Shown here piece after piece: positions 37,673 to 47,119 of a stretch of 64,000 nt of DNA. Position numbers and translations under genes: made by a program. The first letter of the stretch is position 1; the number at the start of each line of letters is the position of its first letter. The notes under the pieces are model-generated. The model was not told the origin of the DNA. It made no database searches and saw only the letters and a program-made list of their open reading frames with translations. Source of the stretch: Sphingobacterium olei (GTDB lineage Bacteria; Bacteroidota; Bacteroidia; Sphingobacteriales; Sphingobacteriaceae). The stretch spans positions 62,001 to 126,000 of the forward strand of contig NZ_SUME01000002.1 in the NCBI RefSeq assembly GCF_005048855.1, given 5' to 3'.

Positions 37673-38767
37673 ATGACACTCCGAATATTATACGCTTTAT
37701 GTTGTCTCTTAGCACTTTCCTGCGCCAAGGACGACGGTTTCTATAAACATGAGTTAAAAAAAGAACAATTTAACGGAAACATCTATGCATATCTTAAAAG
37801 TAAGCCAGGTGTGTACGATTCAATCATAAAAGTTGTCGACCGAGTTGGACTCGACCAAGTGTTGACCAACGATAGGGTAACTTTATTTGCGCCGACCAAT
37901 GAAAGCTTTAGGCTGGCAATAGAAAACCTAAATATCGTTCGCCGACGGGCGGACCAGTCTAGAGAATACCTACTAGATGTAGACTTGGCACATCTAGACA
38001 CGATGATGTCACAGTATATTGTACGCGGTAAGCTTAACGGCGATTCGCTGGCATCCAAGGACGGCAAGTCGTTAAGCGATTTCCGTTATGGGTATCCTAT
38101 GCACGGAAAATTGAAGGAATCATACTCCTCTGGTTACATCCATGGAGGCCCCTCGGTTATCGAATTTAGCGATACTAAAAACAGCTCCTTTATACGCGAT
38201 TGGGTAACGACCAGTACCGCATCGATTAATATTGAAACTACGAATGGCGTCGTGCACGTGTTGTCACCCGATCATGTGTTTGGTTTCGCCGATTTCGTGA
38301 AGAGATTGACTTATGAACCACCTCCACCGAATTTATTTGTCACCGTAGGTGGCACGTTTAGCGCATCAACGGAACATAGTGGAGGCCCCAATGCACAGGA
38401 AGCATCAAAGTACGTTTTCGACGGGAATGCACAAACCAAATTCTTAGTGAGCTTTAGTAATTCCATTTGGATGCAAGCACAATTAAATGAACCTTCCGTG
38501 GCCAACGCCTACACCTTGACCTCCGCTAACGATGTGCAAGATAGAGATCCGATTGATTGGCGGCTGGAGGGTTCTCATGACGGTTCGACTTGGGTGCAGT
38601 TGGATTCGAGATCCTCGGAAGAATTTGTAAATCGGTTTATGCAACGCGTGTTTAGAATCAGAAACACGGTAGCGTATACCTATTATCGTCTGACCGTTAC
38701 GCGAATACGTGCAGGTTCAACCTTCCAATTGGCAGACTGGTCCGTAAATTACGAAGAGCTACTATAA
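37673..38767 (+). CDS. FAS1 plus discoidin-like (F5/8) surface lipoprotein
   Basis: The start at 37673 is chosen because it opens a lipoprotein signal (ILYALCCLLALSC); a longer frame reaching back to 37583 overlaps SusD and is unlikely. Product 364 residues. After the cysteine comes AKDDG, matching the Bacteroidota surface-export signal X-K-(D/E)2. Residues about 28-215 are one FAS1 domain (VTLFAPTNESFRLAIENL; GVVHVLSPDHVFG). Residues about 235-364 are a discoidin-like domain: GGPNAQEASKYVFDGN, AYTLTSANDVQDRDP, WRLEGSHDGSTW, DSRS, YRLTVTRIRAG. The same domain ends two later proteins of the locus. Probably a surface ligand-binding accessory of the SusCD pair. Confidence 0.85.
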   Translation: MTLRILYALCCLLALSCAKDDGFYKHELKKEQFNGNIYAYLKSKPGVYDSIIKVVDRVGLDQVLTNDRVTLFAPTNESFRLAIENLNIVRRRADQSREYLLDVDLAHLDTMMSQYIVRGKLNGDSLASKDGKSLSDFRYGYPMHGKLKESYSSGYIHGGPSVIEFSDTKNSSFIRDWVTTSTASINIETTNGVVHVLSPDHVFGFADFVKRLTYEPPPPNLFVTVGGTFSASTEHSGGPNAQEASKYVFDGNAQTKFLVSFSNSIWMQAQLNEPSVANAYTLTSANDVQDRDPIDWRLEGSHDGSTWVQLDSRSSEEFVNRFMQRVFRIRNTVAYTYYRLTVTRIRAGSTFQLADWSVNYEELL

Positions 38768-38797
38768 AACAGATGAACTTAACGATAACCTAATAAG

Positions 38798-39886
38798 ATG
38801 AAATATATAAAATACAAGGTCTTGGGAATAGTGACAAGTGTCTCTTTCGTATTCGCATCCTGCACAGAAATATATGACTTACCAGAGGATAAGGACTTTA
38901 TCAGTGAAAATCTCACTTATACAAACAAAGTATTAGAACCCAGGTTAGGGATGACCAACGTAATGAATCCGTTGAACGCAAACAATTCTACCCTACCTAT
39001 CGCTTTCGAGATCATCAATCCACGTTTTGGTGACGGTAGACCCGTAACTGACTTTTTACAGGTCGTACCGACTTATGAATGGATTGCAGAATATGATGGT
39101 GAAGAGACCTCGCTACAGGAAATTGAAAATAAACGGCGTTTAGTGGACAAACCACTGTTTGAAGTCGACGCTGGAGGCCGCTTTATTATGCATGCCGCAG
39201 CTACAAATGAACTTGTGACACCTCGTCCTGTAGACACCGTACTAAAAACGCAAGATATCCGCTTTTTTGACCTAAAGCTTAGTAATTCTGGTGGCATACG
39301 GTACGTTAAGGATTTTCAGCTTATTCCCTGGCGAGAAATACCTTACGAACCCTCAACCGATATCAACCCGTACACAGGTGGCATCGCACCAGATCCCAAT
39401 GCCCCGAATGATCCGAGAAAAAGAGCATACATTGTACCTTCGTTTATATCGAATATTATAGGCGAAACCACAAATGTGCCCTTAGTGAATAACACTCAAA
39501 AGAAAGATATAGTCGTTTATATCCGTCCTTTTGAAGGTGGAAATGGAAATAAACTGCGCTTCAAATTTTTGAACAAAGACAGTATTCCGATCTATCCGCT
39601 GGAATTCAATGAAACCCGCTGGGACGAATTGGTACATGGATTTAATAAAGAAGTTACTGATGAATATGTGCAATACGATGTTGCCTATCCTGTACCATTA
39701 ACATCAATATTAACGGACTATTCAGCTGGTAACCGCGCTTTCTTGGAGTTTGGGTATTCCCGTATCGGCTGGGGCGGCGCTCGGCTTGTTGCCAGATTTG
39801 GCCTGAATTTTAAGATCTTTAAGAAAGGCGATTGGGAAATCGTATTTCATTTCAAAAACGATAATCCAAAATTTGACAACGAATAA
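38798..39886 (+). CDS. DUF5007-like lipoprotein of SusCD loci
   Basis: A 362-residue lipoprotein (SVSFVFASC). It starts its mature part with TEIYDLPEDKDFISENL and has no catalytic motif I can recognise. Beta-rich throughout, with aromatic-rich C-terminal segments (WEIVFHFKND). I recall a Bacteroidota family called DUF5007 with this opening; this is from memory. It lies between the two SusCD sets, 11 bp before the second SusC, so it belongs to the same transcript. Probable surface or periplasmic binding protein. Confidence 0.7.
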   Translation: MKYIKYKVLGIVTSVSFVFASCTEIYDLPEDKDFISENLTYTNKVLEPRLGMTNVMNPLNANNSTLPIAFEIINPRFGDGRPVTDFLQVVPTYEWIAEYDGEETSLQEIENKRRLVDKPLFEVDAGGRFIMHAAATNELVTPRPVDTVLKTQDIRFFDLKLSNSGGIRYVKDFQLIPWREIPYEPSTDINPYTGGIAPDPNAPNDPRKRAYIVPSFISNIIGETTNVPLVNNTQKKDIVVYIRPFEGGNGNKLRFKFLNKDSIPIYPLEFNETRWDELVHGFNKEVTDEYVQYDVAYPVPLTSILTDYSAGNRAFLEFGYSRIGWGGARLVARFGLNFKIFKKGDWEIVFHFKNDNPKFDNE

Positions 39887-39897
39887 CAAGGCTTTTT

Positions 39898-42800
39898 ATG
39901 AAAAATAAAATTATATATAGCATACTCCTATTTTGTATGAGCCTTAGCCTTTCTGCTACGGCACAAACCACCGTGAAAGGAAGGGTGTTGGACGAAAACG
40001 GCCAAGGCCTAGCCAATGTCTCCATTAGGAATGCAGCCACAGGCCGATCTCTCATTGCTTCAGATGCAAACGGAGGATTCACAGTATCTGTCGGTCCAGG
40101 CACCACCCTACTTTTCAAGTTGGTAGGTTATGGTGACAAACGGGCAACTATAACAAACGGACAAACCACGTTAACGGTCAATATGGAGCCATCAAGTAGT
40201 GAGGTGGAAGAGGTAGTCGTAACGCGCGGTTATGTAAAACGTCCAAAGGAAACCTCTACCGGAGCATCAAATATCATCACAGCAGATGATATCCGCGACA
40301 TTCCAGGATCTTTGGAAACCTTACTGCAAGGAAGGGCACCGGGACTCAATATACAGGTGAACACCGGTGCACCGGGATTTCGTGGTACAACCCAGATTCG
40401 TGGTCTTTCTACTTTAGCGACGGCAGGGTCGGGGAATGAATCTATACTGATGCCGACCTCCCCCCTATATGTTATCGATGGCGTACCGTTGGATGCGGAT
40501 AGGGCATCCGAAATGGGCTTACAGCAACAAGGTCCAGGTATCAGTCCGTTGTCTATGATACCGCCGGAAGATGTGGAAAGCATAGAGATTTTGAAAGATG
40601 CGCAGGCTACTTCGCTCTACGGCTCATTGGCCGCTTATGGGGTAATTATCATCAATACCAAAAGAGGTAATTCGGAAATCCCACGGATCAATTACGTCAA
40701 CAATTCATTTATGCGCACACCCCCAAAATTACGGGAAACACTGGGGGGTAATCTCGAGCGTAGGCTCAAGCTCCAGCAGATCTTTGGCAACGCATTGACT
40801 CAGGCCGATATAGACCGAATCCAGCAGACACCACATTTATCGGATAGTTTGAACGCGTATTTTAATAACTCAACGAATTGGCAGGACTTGTATTTTCAGA
40901 CCACATTTAACCAAAGTCATAACTTAAGTGTCGATGGCGGTAACAATGTGCTTTCGTACAAAGCCAACATCGGTTACCATACCGAAACGGGAATTATCCG
41001 CAACACGGGTTTTGACCGCTATTCGACCAACCTTCGCATGGACTACAGCCCAGACACCAAGCTTCGCTTCACGGGTCAGGTGTTTGCCCAATTAGGTAAG
41101 ATAAATAAAGGTGACGGTACCGGCATATTGCAAACGGGTGTAGCTTCTGGCGGAATGTCTTCTACCTTACTGCCGCCGCCTTCTTTCTATTCGGCGTCTT
41201 CGGAGTACATCTCTTCCATCAGTACAAAAAATGACAATGCCGTTCGACTTATTAGACCCTATATTGAGGGTTCTTATGAAATTCTAACAGGTCTGCGTCT
41301 CACCTCAGCACTAAGTTACGAATTCGTCTCCAGTACGGAAGATACATTCTCGCCGGCAGCGGCTAACAATCAGTTTTCGAAAGTCTATTCTTTTGCTGGA
41401 AGGCAAACGCAACTGTATAGCCGTAGCTCGCTGAATTACAGCAAATCCTTCAACGAGGCGCATAATATCTTTATCAACCTCTTTAATGAAGCACGTAATG
41501 TGACCCGCCAAGATTTCCCGATCCAACCTGATCGCACACCTAATGATGGTTATCAGGGTCCATTGGGTTATGATGGGTATTTTTCAAGGGGTGGAGGGTT
41601 ATTGGACAATTTCAGAAACGAAAAAGCGTTGTCCTTTGCCTTGTCTACTTCTTACGACTACAAAAGAAGATATGTCGTTGATCTTTCCTATCGTATGGAT
41701 GGCTCTTCAGGAAACGGTTTTGGAAACCTTTATACGAAAAACCCCGCACTCGGCCTACGTTGGAATGCCCACAATGAAGAATGGGTAAAAGATAATGCCT
41801 CCTGGATAAGCCTAGCGTCTATACGCGGTAGCTGGGGGATCAATGTGATGCCAAACAGTACATTGGAGCGGATTTACGGCCGCTACGACATCTCGGGCAA
41901 CTACAATCAACAAGCCGGGATAGGTATCAACTTTGGTCAGATTCCTAATCCGAACTTGAAGCCTACGACCTCTATGCAGTATAACTTTGGGTTAGACATT
42001 GCATTGTTTAATAATCGCATCGATTTTGTCTATGATACGTACTACAAAAAGGTAGATAACCTGCTCTTTGATCAGTTTTTAAATAATACCGTTGCGTTTA
42101 ATGTGCTGGCGTCCAACGACGCTGCGATCGCAAACTATGGGCATGAATTAATGTTAAATGTTAGACCTTTACGCCCAGGAGGCGATTTTAATTGGACGTT
42201 TTCCATCAACGGCGCACTTAATAAGGATGTATTGTTAAAATTGCCTGCGCATTACGGTGGACAGTTTATCAAATTCAACTCCGATAATCTCAACGGACAG
42301 CATAATGTATTCCGGGTCGGCACGGCCACACTTTCAAACTACCTGTTGATCAACCAGGGGGTATATGCTAGAGACGAAGATGTACCGGTGGATCCAGCTA
42401 CTGGTTTGCGCTACAGAACGATTGATGGCATTCCTTTCCAGGCTGGAGATCCGATTTGGCAAGACACAAACGGAGACTACATTCATGATGACCGTGATAT
42501 GGTACGAACGGGCAATTCACAGCCTCTCATCACTGGGGGCGTACAGAATACCTTTACCTATAAAAATTTCCAGTTTAGCATGTATGCGTCATACACGGCC
42601 AAGCGTACCATTTTAAATAATGCATTAGCCGAGCGCATGGGACTCATGGCCGATCCTTTTGGAAAGGACGGAGATAATAAAGTCGTGGTACCGCTTGATG
42701 AATACGATATGTGGCGCCAACCGGGCGATATTGCCAAATACCCCTATGCCTACGCCTACACGAGGAGTGGAACAGTCCGACCATTTCGAGCTGATCAAAG

Positions 42801-43047
42801 CCTTTGGGCAGAAGATGGCACCTATTTTAAAATTAATAACATAATCCTCGCCTACAATTTTAGCCGCGACGCCTTGAGACGATATGGACTACAACGACTG
42901 CGCGTATATGTCTCGTTGGACAATGTGGTGACTTTCTCCAGCTACAGCGGACCAAATCCGGAGAACGTGACGAGTATGGGAAGGGATCTTTCCAATGGAT
43001 ACCCCATACCTAGGACATATAACGTAGGTTTAAATCTTTCATTCTAA
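39898..43047 (+). CDS. SusC-like TonB-dependent receptor with regulatory-like domain
   Basis: A 1049-residue receptor. Signal peptide to about residue 22 (SLSLSATAQ), carboxypeptidase-regulatory-like domain about 24-98 (TVKGRVLDENGQGLANVSI; FKLVGYGDKR), TonB box EEVVVTRGY, plug (LQGRAPGLNIQVNTGAPG, TQIRGLSTL, PLYVIDGVPLD, IEILKDAQATSLYG), then the barrel ending YNVGLNLSF. Complete, standard SusC layout, unlike the first SusC of this locus. Paired with the SusD gene 7 bp downstream. Confidence 0.95.
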   Translation: MKNKIIYSILLFCMSLSLSATAQTTVKGRVLDENGQGLANVSIRNAATGRSLIASDANGGFTVSVGPGTTLLFKLVGYGDKRATITNGQTTLTVNMEPSSSEVEEVVVTRGYVKRPKETSTGASNIITADDIRDIPGSLETLLQGRAPGLNIQVNTGAPGFRGTTQIRGLSTLATAGSGNESILMPTSPLYVIDGVPLDADRASEMGLQQQGPGISPLSMIPPEDVESIEILKDAQATSLYGSLAAYGVIIINTKRGNSEIPRINYVNNSFMRTPPKLRETLGGNLERRLKLQQIFGNALTQADIDRIQQTPHLSDSLNAYFNNSTNWQDLYFQTTFNQSHNLSVDGGNNVLSYKANIGYHTETGIIRNTGFDRYSTNLRMDYSPDTKLRFTGQVFAQLGKINKGDGTGILQTGVASGGMSSTLLPPPSFYSASSEYISSISTKNDNAVRLIRPYIEGSYEILTGLRLTSALSYEFVSSTEDTFSPAAANNQFSKVYSFAGRQTQLYSRSSLNYSKSFNEAHNIFINLFNEARNVTRQDFPIQPDRTPNDGYQGPLGYDGYFSRGGGLLDNFRNEKALSFALSTSYDYKRRYVVDLSYRMDGSSGNGFGNLYTKNPALGLRWNAHNEEWVKDNASWISLASIRGSWGINVMPNSTLERIYGRYDISGNYNQQAGIGINFGQIPNPNLKPTTSMQYNFGLDIALFNNRIDFVYDTYYKKVDNLLFDQFLNNTVAFNVLASNDAAIANYGHELMLNVRPLRPGGDFNWTFSINGALNKDVLLKLPAHYGGQFIKFNSDNLNGQHNVFRVGTATLSNYLLINQGVYARDEDVPVDPATGLRYRTIDGIPFQAGDPIWQDTNGDYIHDDRDMVRTGNSQPLITGGVQNTFTYKNFQFSMYASYTAKRTILNNALAERMGLMADPFGKDGDNKVVVPLDEYDMWRQPGDIAKYPYAYAYTRSGTVRPFRADQSLWAEDGTYFKINNIILAYNFSRDALRRYGLQRLRVYVSLDNVVTFSSYSGPNPENVTSMGRDLSNGYPIPRTYNVGLNLSF

Positions 43048-43054
43048 TTATGCC

Positions 43055-44662
43055 ATGAAAAGAAAACAGTATATGAGATACGATAAGATAATCAAAAGAT
43101 TGCTCTTGGCAGTGGTCCTTTTGATGACAACCGCCTGTCAGAAGTATTTAACAGTAGACCCGATCGACCGTTTGACCGGGAATAACTTCTACCAGTCGAA
43201 AGAAGACGTTGAAGCGAATATGGCCTTTATGTACGCTAAGTTTTTTGAAAAAATACGAGAAAGCTGGGTTATGGGGGCCACGGGAGAAGCGCGCTCAGGC
43301 GAAATCCGGGCAACTGTTAATGCGGGCGATTCAAGGACGCGTCCGCTTGACCCCGAGGAGCGTACGGTCGTGGAAGTATTAGGCGCCAATGCACTACCAT
43401 TGGCAATTAATTCTACGATGTTTAGTGATTATAAACTTGAAGAAATTACAAAATGGCAGGGCTATTATCAGGTTATTCAAAGTGCCAATATTTTAATATC
43501 CAAATTGGAAGAAGGTATTCCGGGGGTAGACGGTGCCGATCAGGCGCGTTATACCGCAGAAGCAAAATTTATCCGTGCCTTCACTTATTTTTGGATGGTT
43601 CGTCTATATGGTGATGTGGTGTATTACACCGATCCTTATTTTTCGAACTCTCTACCGCGTGAACCGATGGTATCGGTACTCGATAAGTGTATTGCCGATT
43701 TGGCTCCTCATAAGGATCAGATGCCTTGGACATTTGGTGATCCTGCCGAAAGAGGCGCGCGTCCGGGACGAGGTGCTATTATTGCGTTGCTGATGCACAT
43801 GCATGCCTGGAATGCTTCTTTTGATCGCGCCAATAGCCAAGCACACTATACAGAAGTAGCTACATTAGGCAAAGAGTTGATCGACAGCAAGGCACATCGT
43901 TTATATAGCCTGACGGAGCAGAACTGGGCTGAAGTATCAAAAGGGAGAACAGAGGAGTCCTTATTTGAATTTTACCGCAGCATCAACTATGGGGACGACA
44001 CATGGATTTCGGAACCTTCTTGGGACACTTTTAATGTCAGAAACCATTATCAATTCTGGAGCCACTTTTTAAGATGGCCATACCTGTTCCCTAGACACAA
44101 TAAATCGATCAGCGCGGCCTACTTTGTTTCGGAGTATATGAACAGCATCTATCCGGAAGGCGAACCAGACCTACGCCGCGACATGTGGTTTGACGACATT
44201 GCTTCGGATAACGGCCAATTTGCGCTCAAAAAGTTTGGGTACAACGTGTTTACGTCGGGCAATGAAGAAGGATACCCTGCAAATTCTATTATCATCTTTC
44301 GATATTCAGATGCGATCCTTTTGCAAGCAGAGGCCCTTGCTGAACTGAACCGTGACGGTGAAGCCATAGCATCAGTAAATCTGGTTCGACAAAGAGCCGA
44401 GGCATCGCCATACTCTGGTGGTGGCGGTAACGACCTGAAAGATTTTATTTATATGGAACGATGCCGGGAACTGATCGGCGAAGCACACCGCTATTTTGAT
44501 CTGATACGTACGCGACGGATCCTCAATACCGCATGGACGATGGCACCAATGAACTTGGATCAATATAACAGAGGAGCATGGACGTGGCCTTTGCACCAAG
44601 ATGCAAGGAGATACAATCCACATATCGTGTTGAATGAATATTGGACAACAACGGGTAGATAA
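43055..44662 (+). CDS. SusD/RagB-family lipoprotein (second pair)
   Basis: A 535-residue lipoprotein; the lipobox is VVLLMTTAC. A start at 43073 would give a shorter, more usual signal. SusD features: NNFYQSKEDVEANMAFMYAK, QGYYQVIQSANILISKLEEG, EAKFIRAFTYFWMVRLYGD and the C-terminal MERCRELIGEAHRYFDLIRT. Expected to be the ligand lid for the preceding SusC. The FAS1 gene begins 2 bp after it. Confidence 0.95.
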   Translation: MKRKQYMRYDKIIKRLLLAVVLLMTTACQKYLTVDPIDRLTGNNFYQSKEDVEANMAFMYAKFFEKIRESWVMGATGEARSGEIRATVNAGDSRTRPLDPEERTVVEVLGANALPLAINSTMFSDYKLEEITKWQGYYQVIQSANILISKLEEGIPGVDGADQARYTAEAKFIRAFTYFWMVRLYGDVVYYTDPYFSNSLPREPMVSVLDKCIADLAPHKDQMPWTFGDPAERGARPGRGAIIALLMHMHAWNASFDRANSQAHYTEVATLGKELIDSKAHRLYSLTEQNWAEVSKGRTEESLFEFYRSINYGDDTWISEPSWDTFNVRNHYQFWSHFLRWPYLFPRHNKSISAAYFVSEYMNSIYPEGEPDLRRDMWFDDIASDNGQFALKKFGYNVFTSGNEEGYPANSIIIFRYSDAILLQAEALAELNRDGEAIASVNLVRQRAEASPYSGGGGNDLKDFIYMERCRELIGEAHRYFDLIRTRRILNTAWTMAPMNLDQYNRGAWTWPLHQDARRYNPHIVLNEYWTTTGR

Positions 44663-44664
44663 TT

Positions 44665-45408
44665 ATGAAAGTTATGATGAAATTAATAATAAAAAAGGTT
44701 GTGCTAATCTTCGTCTTGACAACGCTGCTGTTTGCTTGTAAGGAGGACGAATATTATACAGATGGTGGACGCGCAGAAGCTGTCTTCGATGGAACCATGA
44801 TGGATTATCTAGATGCTAAGCCTCGTGAATTTGATACTATCGCACAGATTGTGCGTCTGGCAGGCTTGGAAGATAAATTCACAAATGATGAGTTTACATT
44901 TTTTGCACCCCGGGACGAGGATATAAAACATTTGATCGGTTCTTTCACGGCAGGGGGACTAAATGCCCAGCTGTATGCCGCCGGCTTGGATACGATTAAA
45001 GTATTGAGCGATGTGGATCCTTTAATCTGGAATTTTTACCTGCATCGGCATATATTCAACGGTAAAAACAAACTGGCGGATTATCCACAGGTCGATTACA
45101 GCCTGATGAACGTATATGGTGGTCAGTATTACCAATCCCAAGGCGATGCCGTTTGTAATATCGGAGTGGTGTTTAATGATGCCAGAAGCTCTGACGGCAA
45201 ATCGGTATTACGCTATATGGGATATCGGCAACTGCATATCTCCTACATCAGCGATCTATCTAACCCAGATGTATTTGGTAGGGTTGCGATAGCGTCGTCT
45301 GATATACAGCCCTCCAATGGCGTGGTACATGTATTGGATTATACAGTGGGCCAGTTCGGACATAACAACTCACATGTAATAGCAGATATTATACAAAGCA
45401 AGAGGTAA
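44665..45408 (+). CDS. Single-domain FAS1 surface lipoprotein
   Basis: A 247-residue lipoprotein (FVLTTLLFAC) whose mature part opens KEDEYY, a good surface-export signal. One FAS1 domain: YLDAKPREFDTIAQIVRLAG, FTFFAPRDEDIKHLIG, and at the end NGVVHVLDYTVGQFG. It parallels the FAS1 half of the protein after the first SusD, so each SusCD pair in this locus has its own FAS1 partner directly downstream. No discoidin-like tail here. Confidence 0.85.
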   Translation: MKVMMKLIIKKVVLIFVLTTLLFACKEDEYYTDGGRAEAVFDGTMMDYLDAKPREFDTIAQIVRLAGLEDKFTNDEFTFFAPRDEDIKHLIGSFTAGGLNAQLYAAGLDTIKVLSDVDPLIWNFYLHRHIFNGKNKLADYPQVDYSLMNVYGGQYYQSQGDAVCNIGVVFNDARSSDGKSVLRYMGYRQLHISYISDLSNPDVFGRVAIASSDIQPSNGVVHVLDYTVGQFGHNNSHVIADIIQSKR

Positions 45409-45492
45409 TGGACACGGATTCATGTTTCCAAAAGAACATTCACAAACACGAATAATATTCGATATGACCTATAAGAGGCAAATTATACATAT

Positions 45493-47109
45493 ATGAAAAA
45501 TGCAGTTATAAAATATATTGTGGTGGCACTTTCCCTATCATTTTTGACCACGGGCTGTAGGAAAGAAGCGACATTTTTTTCCGAACCCTATGGGCCCGGA
45601 AAGGAGACGTTGGGCGTAGTTTTTGATCGCTCCTTAACACCTTCGCCGGCAAGCGGCGGTGTAGGTACGATTGTCAAACTCAAGGTATCGGGGCTTTCCG
45701 ATTACCGGGACAAAGCAGTTGTCAAATTTAGTGGTCAAGCCGCGGAAATCGTCAGCCTCAATGGAGAGGAACTACAGGTAAAGGTCCCTGAGTACGCAAG
45801 CACGGGAGTTATGTCGATTACCATTGACGATGTTATCATCTTCGGACCGGAGTTTGAGGTAGATGGTAGAATAAAAATTGACCCGACCTGGGAGGCAAGG
45901 CAGGGTACAAATAATTCGGTGAATGATAGGTTCGTCACGCAGGATGGAAAGGTGATTTATATCGGCAATTTTACAGACTACAACCGTAAAGGCTTGGTAA
46001 GACCAATCAATCGATTGGTACGGACTTTTTCGAACGGTTCTTATGATGTGAGTTGGCGGACCGGTCTTGGTGCAAATGGTGCATTGGTAGCCATCACACA
46101 AATCGGCGACCGTTATTACATTGGTGGATCGTTCTCAGGCTACGACATGAAGCGTGAAAACATATCGAATTTGACCAGTTTGCATCTCACTGGGGGGCTA
46201 GATTCCGTCGGCATCAAACCTTATAGGAGACCCGATCAGTCTGACACCACAAAATATGTCCCTAGATTTAACGGTGGGTTTAACAGTGCCGTTCACCGAC
46301 TTTATCCGCAGGATAACAAACTTATCGCCACGGGGCATTTCAGGTATTATGTGAGCCGCCAATACGACAAACCGAACGCGAGGGAAACGCGGGATACGAC
46401 GATTTTGGACAGCGTCGAAATACGGCAAATTGCACGTTTAAACTTAGACGGTTCCTTAGATAAAACATTTCGTTTTAATGGTAATACTGCCTTTCAAGGT
46501 GCCAACGGTGATTTAAGCACGATAGTGCATGAATCGGGACAGCATCAAGGCAAGATTTTAGTTTTTGGACAGTTCACGCGCTTCGACGAAAAAACCGTAG
46601 GCTACATCACCCGCTTGAATCCCGATGGCACCATCGACAATACCTTTAATGCACAAGGCGTGGGGGCGGATTACTTCGTAACGAACGTGACCTACAATGC
46701 GGAGACCAATAAGTACATTGCATTAGGACAGTTTATGACGTATAATGGCCGACCGGCTCGAAGGATGGCATTACTTAATGCGGATGGCTCATTGGATGAA
46801 AGCTTTCAGGCTAAGGTGTTTTTAGGGGGATTTCCTACTTATGCAAAACAGTTAAACGATGGGCTGATTATGGTATCCGGACGGTTCCTAACCTATGGAG
46901 GTGTAACCCGAAATGGCTTTATGCTACTCAACCCAGACGGTAATTTAGCAGAGTCGACACTAAATGCGACGGGACAGTTCATAGGCTCGGTGTACCAAGC
47001 TGTGGAAACCACTTCCGAGGACGGGAAACGGGCATTGCTTTTGATGGGCGAATTCCAGAAATTCGACAATAAGGATGTTTCCAATATAATTAGAGTGACT
47101 ATAGAATAA
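45493..47109 (+). CDS. IPT/TIG plus delta-60-repeat lipoprotein (DUF5008-like)
   Basis: A 538-residue lipoprotein (ALSLSFLTTGC, cysteine 22). Residues about 45-125 form an IPT/TIG immunoglobulin-like domain (GTIVKLKVSGLSDYRDKA; LQVKVPEYASTGVMSITIDD). From about 150 to the end come delta-60-type repeats, a likely beta-propeller: IARLNLDGSLDKTFRFN, ITRLNPDGTIDNTFNAQG, MALLNADGSLDESFQAK and FMLLNPDGNLAEST. The domain name DUF5008 is recalled, not searched. No catalytic motif. The 84-bp gap before it is the widest in the locus and shows no promoter. Probably a large surface binding scaffold. Confidence 0.8.
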   Translation: MKNAVIKYIVVALSLSFLTTGCRKEATFFSEPYGPGKETLGVVFDRSLTPSPASGGVGTIVKLKVSGLSDYRDKAVVKFSGQAAEIVSLNGEELQVKVPEYASTGVMSITIDDVIIFGPEFEVDGRIKIDPTWEARQGTNNSVNDRFVTQDGKVIYIGNFTDYNRKGLVRPINRLVRTFSNGSYDVSWRTGLGANGALVAITQIGDRYYIGGSFSGYDMKRENISNLTSLHLTGGLDSVGIKPYRRPDQSDTTKYVPRFNGGFNSAVHRLYPQDNKLIATGHFRYYVSRQYDKPNARETRDTTILDSVEIRQIARLNLDGSLDKTFRFNGNTAFQGANGDLSTIVHESGQHQGKILVFGQFTRFDEKTVGYITRLNPDGTIDNTFNAQGVGADYFVTNVTYNAETNKYIALGQFMTYNGRPARRMALLNADGSLDESFQAKVFLGGFPTYAKQLNDGLIMVSGRFLTYGGVTRNGFMLLNPDGNLAESTLNATGQFIGSVYQAVETTSEDGKRALLLMGEFQKFDNKDVSNIIRVTIE

Positions 47110-47119
47110 AAATGGGATT

